From positions 310,001 to 374,000 of the forward strand of contig CBDCKA010000001.1 of the NCBI GenBank assembly GCA_965218055.1: DNA of 64,000 bases, read 5' to 3'. Made by a program: the position numbers and the translations under genes. The first letter of the stretch is position 1. Each line of letters starts with the position of its first letter. Source of the stretch: CBDBKE01 sp965218055. Lineage in GTDB: Bacteria; Acidobacteriota; Terriglobia; JAJPHL01; JAPKYU01. The notes under the pieces were generated by a model, which saw only the letters and a program-made list of their open reading frames with translations, did no database searches and was not told where the DNA came from. This document shows positions 7,870 to 14,429 of this stretch, piece after piece.

Positions 7870-8037
7870 ATGAAATGTCCACACTGCGGAAAAACCATTC
7901 CTAGAAAGCGCATCATAGCCGAATCCGGGAGGATCGGCGGCAAGAAAACAGCCAAACGCGGACCCGAATACTACCGCCAGTTACAAGCCAAGCGAAAGAC
8001 GAAAGCAGGCGGTAGGCCCCTGAAAGAACCAAAATAG
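7870..8037 (+). CDS. Small basic Cys-motif protein, IS cargo
   Basis: 55 residues beginning MKCPHCGKTIPRKR. It has one CPHC knuckle, a Gly/Lys-rich middle (GRIGGKKTAKRGPEYYRQL) and a C-terminal GGRPLKEPK that resembles an AT-hook-like GGRP tail. No second Cys pair is present, so a full zinc ribbon could form only as a dimer. No Shine-Dalgarno site is seen; the promoter spacing suggests leaderless translation. Function is unknown: nucleic-acid binding is a fair guess from charge and motifs. Too short for confident family assignment, but the codon pattern and the promoter support a real gene. Confidence 0.6.
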   Translation: MKCPHCGKTIPRKRIIAESGRIGGKKTAKRGPEYYRQLQAKRKTKAGGRPLKEPK

Positions 8038-8126
8038 CGGAATCGGGAGCCCTGGCCACAATATCTTGTTGCCTACGATCAAAGTCGGAAGGCGTAGGTA
8101 ATTGCCAGCGTTCACGTAGATAATCC

Positions 8127-8155
8127 TTGACGTGGCAACTATGGAGTGGTATGTT
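8127..8155 (+). promoter_or_regulatory. Sigma70-like promoter of the 127-residue cargo ORF
   Basis: TTGACG (8127-8132), 17-nt spacer, TATGTT (8150-8155), then 7 nt to the ATG at 8163. Same geometry as the promoters at 7834 and 8819. Confidence 0.55.
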
Positions 8156-8162
8156 CGTCCAC

Positions 8163-8546
8163 ATGGAAGTCACTCGTGAGTTAGTAACAATCAAACAGCG
8201 AAAGCAGGATCAACTACGCGCATTGCAATCTGAAGTGGACGCCATCGACAAGGCCATAGAACTTCTTGAACGCGAGAAGCAAAGCGAAGCATCAACGGGC
8301 ACGAGCAAGGAATTCGCCAATACTGGTTTCGCAGATGGATGTCGTTCTATTGTCGGCTCTGAATTCATTACTCCACCGGAGGTACGGGGTCGATTGATCC
8401 GTGGCGGATTCAAACATGAGAGTAAGAGTAAGGTTCTTGGCGGCGTTTATGCGACTTTAAAGCGACTGGCCGGACCAAATGGACCGTTAGAGACTGGAAC
8501 GCTGAATGGAAAGAAAGCGTATCGCGTGAAGCAAAACCCCGAGTAG
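8163..8546 (+). CDS. Coiled-coil plus winged-helix-like protein, IS cargo
   Basis: The frame is open from 8127, but the ATG at 8163 lies 7 nt after a -10 box and gives MEVTRELVTIKQRKQDQLRA. The protein (127 residues) has a charged N-terminal coiled coil (about 5-45), a linker, and a C-terminal half (SEFITPPEVRGRLIRGGF, then LGGVYATLKRLAG and GKKAYRVK). That half reads like a winged helix: a helix-turn-helix followed by a beta wing. It may regulate the element or bind DNA or RNA; no family is recognised. It is followed 32 bp later by a strong intrinsic terminator, so it is its own transcription unit. Confidence 0.65.
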   Translation: MEVTRELVTIKQRKQDQLRALQSEVDAIDKAIELLEREKQSEASTGTSKEFANTGFADGCRSIVGSEFITPPEVRGRLIRGGFKHESKSKVLGGVYATLKRLAGPNGPLETGTLNGKKAYRVKQNPE

Positions 8547-8578
8547 GCGGCTATGCAGTGATCTAGTTAAATTAAAAG

Positions 8579-8602
8579 GCCCGCTGCGACAACAGCGGGC
8601 CT
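8579..8602 (+). terminator. Intrinsic-terminator-like hairpin after the cargo ORF
   Basis: GGCCCGCTG, loop CGACAA, CAGCGGGCC: a perfect 9-bp stem. It is preceded by an A-rich run and followed by TTCAAACT, so the U-tract is weak on the plus strand. The A-rich side would give a U-tract for minus-strand transcripts, so it may work in both directions. Confidence 0.65.
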
Positions 8603-8637
8603 TCAAACTCCCAATCTAGCGACTTAGGAGAGTGCCA

Positions 8638-8700
8638 ATGACACACTGGCTTTCCCATCGTATACGTTCGCCGCCAAAATTGTCAACCCACAACGATTAA
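8638..8700 (+). CDS. Possible 20-residue leader peptide ORF inside the IS
   Basis: The ATG at 8638 is preceded by AGGAG at good spacing. The frame reads MTHWLSHRIR followed by a short Pro/Ser/His segment and ends TAA 8698-8700, just upstream of the tRNA-like gene. It could be a leader peptide or chance. No other support. Confidence 0.25.
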   Translation: MTHWLSHRIRSPPKLSTHND

Positions 8701-8718
8701 AAACCATCGTATCAATAC

Positions 8719-8810
8719 GATACGGTATCCAAGTGGCCAAAGGAAACCCCTCGGCAAGGGGGTGCCGACTAGCGCGGCTTCGCGGGTTCGAATCCCGTCC
8801 GTATCTTCCA
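8719..8810 (+). tRNA. Class II (long variable arm) tRNA-like gene with unusual anticodon loop
   Basis: The sequence folds as a serine-type cloverleaf. Acceptor GATACGG (8719-8725) pairs with CCGTATC (8799-8805). Then come TA, D stem TCC/GGA with AAGTGG in the loop, and anticodon stem CCCC/GGGG. The variable arm has a GCCG/CGGC stem (8764-8767, 8775-8778). T arm GCGGG-TTCGAAT-CCCGT spans 8782-8798. The encoded 3' end is TTCCA. The anticodon loop reads TCGGCAA: a formal GGC (Ala) anticodon, with C instead of the universal U33. If A27 pairs with U43 the loop has 8 nt. The 3' end also allows an 8-bp acceptor with a C-U first mismatch. This is not a normal Ser, Leu or Tyr tRNA. It is either a divergent functional tRNA, a decayed one, or a tRNA mimic carried by the element. 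Confidence 0.55.
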
Positions 8811-8818
8811 AATACTGC

Positions 8819-8847
8819 TTGACAAACAGCAAGGCTTGTTGTTTAAT
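8819..8847 (+). promoter_or_regulatory. Strong sigma70-like promoter in front of the transposase region
   Basis: TTGACA (perfect -35, 8819-8824), 17-nt spacer, TTTAAT (8842-8847), then exactly 7 nt to the ATG at 8855. It lies just after the tRNA-like 3' end. Confidence 0.7.
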
Positions 8848-8854
8848 AGAGTAC

Positions 8855-9040
8855 ATGAAACGAAGGCCCCATCCAGTGCTGATAACACCGGATGGGGCCA
8901 TTCAACTAACCCGCGATCGCTCACAGGATAGCCACTACAGCTTCATTGTGGGCCAGTCGCCATCAAAAGGCAAGGACCACAATGACATGCTGCTACTGCA
9001 AAGCCCACGCGAAAAAATCCGGCAAATTCAAGACCGCTAA
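8855..9040 (+). CDS. 61-residue ORF upstream of and overlapping the transposase start
   Basis: Starts MKRRPHPVLITPDGAIQL at the predicted transcription start of the 8819 promoter and ends TAA 9038-9040, overlapping the transposase frame (+1 relative to it) by 59 nt. It could be a leaderless leader ORF whose translation opens the 8865-8899 hairpin and controls transposase synthesis, in the position insA holds in classical IS1. It has no DNA-binding motif I can recognise. It may also be non-coding leader sequence. Confidence 0.4.
   Translation: MKRRPHPVLITPDGAIQLTRDRSQDSHYSFIVGQSPSKGKDHNDMLLLQSPREKIRQIQDR
8865..8899 (+). promoter_or_regulatory. Stable hairpin in the transposase mRNA leader
   Basis: GGCCCCATCC (8865-8874) pairs perfectly with GGATGGGGCC (8890-8899) around a 15-nt loop. 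It starts about 10 nt after the predicted transcription start. There is no U-tract, so it is more likely a translational or RNA-stability control than a terminator. Confidence 0.6.
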
Positions 9041-9932
9041 AGGCCCCGTCCAGCGTTACCGCTGCCTATCCTGTGGTAAGACATTCAAAGCCGAAGGACC
9101 GCTCGGTGACATGCGGATTTCCGAAGAGAAGGCCGTTCAGATTCTCAACATGCTTGTGGAAGGCGTTGGGATCAACGCTGCTTCGCGTCTGACTGGCGTT
9201 CACAAGGAAACCGTACTCAGAGTCCTTACGCTGGCCGGGGAGCGCTGTGAGCGCATCCTTGACGAAAAGATCCGCAACGTCACGGTCGATCAGGTCCAGG
9301 CTGACGAGATTTGGTCTTTCGTCCACTGCAAGCAGAAGAACGCTCGGAGAGGCCAGGATGATCGCGCCATTGGCGATCAGTACACCTGGGTTGCTCTCGA
9401 CCCGAAATCGAAGATCGTGCTTTCCTACGTCATCGGCAAACGGACAGCGAACAACGCGCTCGCCCTAATGACGGACCTGTGCTCGCGGATCATGAATCGG
9501 ACGCAGCTCACAACGGATGGTTTCGCGCCTTACGTCGGCGCGGTCGAGGACGCCTTCGGCGCTGATATCGACTTCGCCCAGCTCGTGAAGATTTACGCAA
9601 GTCCGACCGAAGAACGCCGGGTCCGGTATTCCCCTTCAGAGTGCATCGGGGCAGTCCCAATCAGCGTCACGGGAAACCCGGACCCTGAAATGATCTGCAC
9701 ATCGCATGTCGAGCGATCGAATCTGACCATGCGGACGTTCATTCGCCGGATGACCCGCCTCTGCCTGGGGTTCTCAAAGAAGCTCGACAACCTGAAGTCT
9801 GCCGTCGCGCTTTACTTCGCGTGGTACAACCTCGTGAGGATTCATGGGAGCCTGAAAGTCACTCCGGCGATGGAAGCGGGGATCACGGATCACGTCTGGA
9901 CGCTAGGGGAATTGATTGGAGCAACAATCTAG
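8982..9932 (+). CDS. IS1-family transposase (single-frame, DDE)
   Basis: 316 residues from the ATG at 8982, which has AAGGA at 8972-8976. An N-terminal zinc finger (CCYCKAH, then RYRCLSCGKTF) is followed by a helix-turn-helix (MRISEEKAVQILNMLVEG, GINAASRLTGVHKETVLRVL). The catalytic domain has acidic residues in VQADEIWSFV, LTTDGFAPY and HVERSNLTMRTF, and ends with NLVRIHGSLKVTPAMEAG. Classical IS1 splits this protein by frameshift into InsA and InsB; here it is one frame, as in several other IS1-family members. The gene is intact and its stop lies inside the right terminal repeat. Confidence 0.93.
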   Translation: MTCCYCKAHAKKSGKFKTAKGPVQRYRCLSCGKTFKAEGPLGDMRISEEKAVQILNMLVEGVGINAASRLTGVHKETVLRVLTLAGERCERILDEKIRNVTVDQVQADEIWSFVHCKQKNARRGQDDRAIGDQYTWVALDPKSKIVLSYVIGKRTANNALALMTDLCSRIMNRTQLTTDGFAPYVGAVEDAFGADIDFAQLVKIYASPTEERRVRYSPSECIGAVPISVTGNPDPEMICTSHVERSNLTMRTFIRRMTRLCLGFSKKLDNLKSAVALYFAWYNLVRIHGSLKVTPAMEAGITDHVWTLGELIGATI

Positions 9933-9944
9933 TAGACCACTACC
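9924..9944. repeat. Right terminal inverted repeat of the IS1-family element
   Basis: Ends AGACCACTACC; inverse of 7804-7824 with two mismatches. It contains the stop codons of two genes: the transposase (TAG 9930-9932, plus) and the interrupted trehalose-6-phosphate synthase (TAG 9942-9940, minus). Confidence 0.93.
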
Positions 9945-11457
9945 CAATATCCGCGGTCAAGGCCCCGACAGGCTCCACCTGGCCAAGTTCCTCGGATAGG
10001 TCGGAGAGCTTTTCTACGATGCGGCTAGCCCAGCAGTAAATGTTCTCCCGCGCCACCGTCTGCCGCAGCCGCCGCATTCGCAGACGCGTCTCCACAGGGT
10101 CCATTTCGAGGCCCTCACGGATGGCCTCGGCAAACTCGTCGGTAGCGTAGGGGTTGACCAGCAAGGCCTCGCGCAGTTCTCGCGAGGCGCCGGTGAAGGG
10201 ACTCAGCAGCAGCACCCCTGCTTCGTCCGAACGGGTGGCGACAAACTCCTTAGCCACCAGGTTCATGCCGTCGTGCAGCGAACTGACGATGCACATGTCG
10301 GCCAGGCGGTACAGGGCATGCACGCTGACCGGACCAAAATGCTCTTTGGCGAACACGATGGGCTGCCAGTCTTCTCTCTGGTACTTGCGGTTGATTTCCG
10401 CGGCCAGCTGACCCATTTCCTGTTCGGCCCGCTGGTACTGGGGAATGCGGGAACGGGTGGGGACACCCGCCTGCAAGAAGGTGAACCGGCCCCGGTACTC
10501 AGGATACTTCATCAGAAACCGGTCAATCGCCCGAAACCGCTCAGGGATTCCCTTGGTATAGTCCAACCGGTCCAGACCGACTGCCAAGGACTGGCCCCTG
10601 AGTTGGAAGCGCTGGCGCAACCGGCCCATCTCAGCACATACCTCGGGCGTCTCGGCTACCTCCTGGATGGCATCGAAGTCCACACTGATCGGAAAGGAGC
10701 GCACTTGGGTGGTTACACCCTGGTGGATCACCGCCAGACGCTCGCTGTCCACTCGGGCTTCCAGGACTCTGGCTACGGTGTCTACAAAATTCATACAGTG
10801 GTAGCGGAGATGAAAGCCCAAAACGTCGTTGCCCAGCAGTCCCTCCAGAATCTGCTGCTGCCAGGGGCAGATGCGGAAGACCTCTGGATTCGGCCAGGGA
10901 ATGTGCCAAAACTGCGCCGTGATGACGTCCGGGCACCGCTCCTTGATCATGCGCGAGAGCAAAGCCAGGTGATAGTCCTGGATGAAGACAAAGGCGCGTT
11001 TCCCGGCAATCTCCTCGGCGATGGCGTCGGCAAAGCGGGCATTGACCTCCTGATAGGCCCTCCAGTGCGCCTCTTCAAAAACCGGCCGCTGGTAGACAAC
11101 GTGGCACAGGGGCCACAAGGCCTGGTTCGCGAAGCCGTAATAATACCGGTCTTCCTGCTCCTGGCTCAACCAGACGCGCTTCAGCGTGTACCGGGGACGC
11201 TTGGGAGGAACGGCGATACAGTCGCGATAGTCCACCACCTCCCGGTCAGCATCCCCGCTGCCGTGGGCCACCCACAGGCCACGGGCCGCACGTAGGACTG
11301 GATCCAAGGCCCGGGTCACCCCACTGGCTGGCTGCATGCAGACGATCCGCCCGTCCAGCCTGCGGTGAATAAACGGTTCTCGGTTGGAAACCACCACGAA
11401 ACTGTCGCTGTTCAAACGTTCCAGGACGGTGTTTCTTAGGGTTTCTTCCGTATGCAT
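9940..11457 (-). CDS. otsA: Trehalose-6-phosphate synthase (GT20), last residues altered by IS insertion
   Basis: A 505-residue GT-B enzyme that joins glucose from a nucleotide sugar to glucose-6-phosphate. Visible motifs: VVSNREPF at the N-terminus (in place of the usual SNRLP loop), QDYHLALL, AQFWHIPWPNPE, GLDRLDYTKGIPERF and DGMNLVAKEFVA. The changed N-terminal loop is typical of a bacterial subgroup, so acceptor preference is not certain; glucosylglycerol-phosphate synthase activity is an alternative. The frame is open to 11538, but the ATG at 11457 (MHTEETL) is the natural start. The IS1-family element cut the gene three codons before its stop: the end now reads ADIG-stop, with TAG from the IS, instead of ADIARA-stop. 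No OtsB-type phosphatase is visible beside it. Confidence 0.88.
   Translation of the reverse strand: MHTEETLRNTVLERLNSDSFVVVSNREPFIHRRLDGRIVCMQPASGVTRALDPVLRAARGLWVAHGSGDADREVVDYRDCIAVPPKRPRYTLKRVWLSQEQEDRYYYGFANQALWPLCHVVYQRPVFEEAHWRAYQEVNARFADAIAEEIAGKRAFVFIQDYHLALLSRMIKERCPDVITAQFWHIPWPNPEVFRICPWQQQILEGLLGNDVLGFHLRYHCMNFVDTVARVLEARVDSERLAVIHQGVTTQVRSFPISVDFDAIQEVAETPEVCAEMGRLRQRFQLRGQSLAVGLDRLDYTKGIPERFRAIDRFLMKYPEYRGRFTFLQAGVPTRSRIPQYQRAEQEMGQLAAEINRKYQREDWQPIVFAKEHFGPVSVHALYRLADMCIVSSLHDGMNLVAKEFVATRSDEAGVLLLSPFTGASRELREALLVNPYATDEFAEAIREGLEMDPVETRLRMRRLRQTVARENIYCWASRIVEKLSDLSEELGQVEPVGALTADIG
9945..9952. repeat. Target site duplication, right copy (CAATATCC)
   Basis: Identical to 7796-7803. 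On the minus strand it is codons for Asp-Ile plus one base near the end of the synthase gene. Confidence 0.95.
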
Positions 11458-11531
11458 ATTCCATTTATTGTACCCTTTGTGGGCAGGAAGCGGGTATCGG
11501 GTAGAAAAGGTATTTTCCCGAAGGAGTTCCG

Positions 11532-11550
11532 CTACCACAAGCGGTGGTAG
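11532..11550. promoter_or_regulatory. Inverted repeat between antiporter and synthase genes
   Basis: CTACCAC, loop AAGCG, GTGGTAG: a 7-bp perfect stem in the 111-bp gap. There is no clear U-tract on the minus strand. It could be a weak terminator after the antiporter gene or an operator for the synthase. Confidence 0.4.
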
Positions 11551-11568
11551 TTAATTACACAGTGAACA

Positions 11569-13623
11569 CTAGGTATTGTTGGTGCGACGACGATCCCGGG
11601 GAACTTCGGGAGCCGGCTCTGCCGTCACGGCGCCGGAGTCGTTCGCAAAGAACCGCGCCGCTGCGGCTAGCTGCTCGGGACGGCCTAACAGCAGGACACT
11701 ATCTTCTTCCCGAATCACCACGCTGGCGGCTGGATTCACCACCAGGGTCCCATCGCCCTGCTGAATGGCCAAGACCGTGGCTCCGGTGTTCTCTCGGATT
11801 CCGGAGTCCGCCAAGCGCTTGCCCACCACCTGGCTGCTGGAGCCGGCGCGGTAGACCTCCATGGCCAAGTTGCGAAGAAACCGCTGCAGCCCTTCGGCGG
11901 GGCGGTGCGCCGCGTAGAGGGAGCGGAACATTTCGTAGCCATCCCTGCGAACGGCCCCGACGCACCGCTCGATGACATCGCGGGGGACCAGGTAGCGGTG
12001 AAGGACGCGGGAGAAGATTTCGATCGATGTCTCAAACTCCTCCGGGACCACCTCATGGGCGCCGGCCGCCACCAGCGGCTCCATCTCCTGCAAGTTGCGG
12101 CTGCGCACAAGGATGTAGGCCGCCGGGTTCAGCCGCCGGGCTAAGTCTGCAGCGCGCCGGCTAGCGGCCGCATCCGAAATGGCGACCACCACCACCCGGG
12201 CTTTCTCGATGTCGACGTGGCGTAGAAGATCGGGGTACGTCCCGTCCCCGTAAATAACCGGGACTCCCTTCTCGCGAGCGGCCCTGGAGAGGGTCGGGTT
12301 CATTTCCAGCACCACAAAGGGGATCCCCACATGCTCCAGCACGCGGGCCAGGTTCCGCCCGTTGAGTCCGTAGCCAATCACAATGACATGATCCTCGAGA
12401 CGCTGTTTCTCCACCATCGCGGCCTGCTGCAATTCTCGGCCGGCCGCCCAGCGGCCGGGAACTCGGCGTTCCAGCCAGCCGGCCAGGCGAGGTGCGGCGG
12501 CGCGCAGCCCCGGCGTCATCACCATCGTCCCCACCGCCACCGCCAAGAACAGCTGGTTCAGGCGGGCGTCCAACAGGCCGGCTTGTAATCCCACCTTAGA
12601 CAAAACGAACGAGAACTCGCCAATCTGCGCCAGTCCCAGGCCGGTGAGCACAGCCACCCGCAAGGAGAAGCCCAGAGCAAAGGTCACAGTGGCGGCCACG
12701 CCCGTTTTCACTACAAGAATTGCCAGCAGACTCCCCGCCACCACCAGCGGAGACAACAACAGGGTCTGCACATCAAACAGCATCCCGATCGAAACGAAGA
12801 ATAAGCTGTTGAACACCTCGCGGAAGGGAAGAATCTCGCCCAGAGCCTGGTGGCTGTACTCTGACTCTGAGATGATCAGCCCGGCAATAAAGGCCCCCAA
12901 GGCCAGCGACAGGCCGACCTGTGCGGCGGCCCAGGCCGTCCCCAGGCACAGCAGCAGGATCGTCAACAGAAAGATCTCGCGCTTGCGAGTCTCGACCACT
13001 TGGTGAAGCAGCCAGGGAACCAGATAGCGGGCGGCGATCAACGCCGCCCCCACAAACACCAGTGCTTTGGTGGCAACCCATACCACCTCAGCCAGTTCTA
13101 CTCCCGGTCCCGCCAAGAAGGGGGTCAGTAGGAGCATGGGGACGATACAAAGGTCTTGAAAGATGAGGATGCCCAGGGAGGCCCGGCCATGGGGGCTGTC
13201 CAGCTCCCCCCGATCGGCCAGCAGGCGTATCACGATCGCCGTGCTGCTCAGCGAAACCAGCATGCCCAGATAAGTGGCCAGCGCCAGGCTCACTCCCCAC
13301 AGGCGCGCCAGCGCCAGGATGGCGGCCAGCGTCAGCATCACTTGAAGCCCGCCCCCGACCAGCAGGAAGGTCCGCATCCGCGCCAGTTGCTGGATGGAAA
13401 ACTCAATCCCCACGGTGAACAACAACAGAACCACACCAATCTCGGCAAGGGATTCAACTTCGTGGACCGCATCGATCAGCCCAAATCCATAGGGCCCGCA
13501 GACCACCCCGGTGATCAAGAAGCCCACAAGGGGCGGCAGGTTGGCGCGATGGAACGCAACCACCACGGCAATGCTGAGGCCGAACAAAATCAGCAGATCT
13601 TGCAGGAAATTCAGTTCGGGCAT
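11569..13623 (-). CDS. CPA2-type cation:proton antiporter with RCK domains (KefB/KefC-like)
   Basis: 684 residues. The N-terminal ~390 residues form a 12-13 segment Na+/H+-exchanger domain starting MPELNFLQDLLILFGLSIAV, with GFLITGVVCGPYGFGL, LFTVGIEFS and SSTAIVIRLLADRGEL (typical CPA2 motifs). A TrkA_N/RCK nucleotide-binding domain follows (DHVIVIGYGLNGRNLARVLE, a GxGxxG Rossmann loop), and then a TrkA_C domain near the C-terminus (VVGKRLADSGIRENTGATVL). It would exchange K+ or Na+ for protons at the inner membrane under nucleotide control. Its place upstream of the trehalose-type genes fits a role in osmotic or pH response, by context only. The gap to the synthase is 111 bp. Confidence 0.9.
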   Translation of the reverse strand: MPELNFLQDLLILFGLSIAVVVAFHRANLPPLVGFLITGVVCGPYGFGLIDAVHEVESLAEIGVVLLLFTVGIEFSIQQLARMRTFLLVGGGLQVMLTLAAILALARLWGVSLALATYLGMLVSLSSTAIVIRLLADRGELDSPHGRASLGILIFQDLCIVPMLLLTPFLAGPGVELAEVVWVATKALVFVGAALIAARYLVPWLLHQVVETRKREIFLLTILLLCLGTAWAAAQVGLSLALGAFIAGLIISESEYSHQALGEILPFREVFNSLFFVSIGMLFDVQTLLLSPLVVAGSLLAILVVKTGVAATVTFALGFSLRVAVLTGLGLAQIGEFSFVLSKVGLQAGLLDARLNQLFLAVAVGTMVMTPGLRAAAPRLAGWLERRVPGRWAAGRELQQAAMVEKQRLEDHVIVIGYGLNGRNLARVLEHVGIPFVVLEMNPTLSRAAREKGVPVIYGDGTYPDLLRHVDIEKARVVVVAISDAAASRRAADLARRLNPAAYILVRSRNLQEMEPLVAAGAHEVVPEEFETSIEIFSRVLHRYLVPRDVIERCVGAVRRDGYEMFRSLYAAHRPAEGLQRFLRNLAMEVYRAGSSSQVVGKRLADSGIRENTGATVLAIQQGDGTLVVNPAASVVIREEDSVLLLGRPEQLAAAARFFANDSGAVTAEPAPEVPRDRRRTNNT

Positions 13624-13778
13624 CGCTTCCCGCTTCCCCCAGATTGCAGCATGAATGCGCTCACCTCAAGGCTGGCAACAGAGCTGATCTTCCACTGGAA
13701 ACTGGTTCTCGGACCGGGATTTGTTTCCCGGCGAGCGGTCAACTGTTCCCTTTTGCGTGGAAATCCGCGGGCGGGCTG

Positions 13779-14429
13779 TTAGGAAATCACGCCCTTGCGG
13801 ACTGCGTAGAGAACAATTTCCGCCGTGCTGTGCACATCCAGCTTCTCCATGATGTGGGCCCGGTGGGTTTCCACGGTGCTGACGCTGAGGGAGAGCAGGT
13901 CGGCCATCTCCTTGTTGCTGTGGCCCTCAGCAATCAGTTGAAAGATTTCTCGCTCCCGCTCCGACAGTGAATCGTAGCGGTCGGTGATTCCCCGCTCGGC
14001 CAGATGGCGAACATAATCGTCCAGCATCACCTTGGCCACCGCTGGGCTGAAGAACGACTTGCCTTTTCCCACGGCGCTCACCGCCCGAATCAAGTCGGCA
14101 TCGGCGGAATCCTTCAGCAGGTAGCCTTTGGCGCCCGCCTGCAAGACCTGCAGAATGTAAGCTTCGTCGGAGTACATGCTTAGGATCAGCACCCGCACCT
14201 CGGGCGCGCGGCGGGTGATCTGGCCGGTGGCCTCGATGCCGTTCAGCAAGGGCATGGCAATGTCCAGGATGGCCACATCGGGCTTGTGTTCCAGCGCCAG
14301 GCGAACGGCTTCGCGTCCGTCGCCGGCTTCGGCCACCACCTCCCAGTCGGACCGCTCTTCCAGGATTTTCCGCAGGCCCTGGCGCATCAGGGTGTGGTCG
14401 TCGGCGAGCAGGATACCTAGGTTGGGCAT
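13779..14429 (-). CDS. NarL/FixJ-type response regulator
   Basis: 216 residues. REC domain: acidic pair Asp10-Asp11, phospho-acceptor Asp56 in VAILDIAMP, and Lys in GYLLKDS. A LuxR-type HTH follows at about 154-198 (LSEREREIFQLIAEGHSNKE, then STVETHRAHIMEKLDV). It is a DNA-binding transcription factor switched by phosphorylation from the histidine kinase directly upstream; the kinase stop TAG abuts this ATG. Targets are unknown. The antiporter gene downstream on the same strand (gap 155 bp) and the divergent GpgS-GpgP genes are the nearest candidates. Confidence 0.94.
   Translation of the reverse strand: MPNLGILLADDHTLMRQGLRKILEERSDWEVVAEAGDGREAVRLALEHKPDVAILDIAMPLLNGIEATGQITRRAPEVRVLILSMYSDEAYILQVLQAGAKGYLLKDSADADLIRAVSAVGKGKSFFSPAVAKVMLDDYVRHLAERGITDRYDSLSEREREIFQLIAEGHSNKEMADLLSLSVSTVETHRAHIMEKLDVHSTAEIVLYAVRKGVIS

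Larger units (their letters stand above)
7804..9944 (+). mobile_element. IS1-family element with passenger genes and a tRNA-like gene (2141 bp)
   Basis: The borders are set by terminal inverted repeats starting GGTAGTGGTCT on both sides (7804-7824 and 9924-9944; 19 of 21 match) and by the 8-bp target duplication CAATATCC outside them. Ordinary IS1 elements are under 1 kb. The extra 1.1 kb on the left carries cargo: a 55-residue Cys-containing protein (7870), a 127-residue coiled-coil protein (8163), an intrinsic terminator (8579), a class II tRNA-like gene (8719) and a 61-residue ORF (8855). The transposase is intact. The cargo part is visibly AT-richer than the flanking host genes. Insertion was at the very end of the trehalose-6-phosphate synthase gene. 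Confidence 0.93.

Noticed and set aside
8763..8810. The tRNA-like 3' part read as only an att-site fragment left by an integrase
   Set aside because: A matching 5' acceptor strand, D arm, anticodon arm and variable arm are all present upstream, and the mobile element here is an IS with its own ends, not an integrase element.
10273..11295. A 340-codon plus-strand frame over the trehalose-6-phosphate synthase gene
   Set aside because: Shadow of a high-GC gene; no motifs, and the minus-strand protein carries all GT20 signatures.
11532..11550. Calling the 7-bp inverted repeat a rho-independent terminator
   Set aside because: No U-tract follows on the minus strand, so it is listed only as an inverted repeat of uncertain role.
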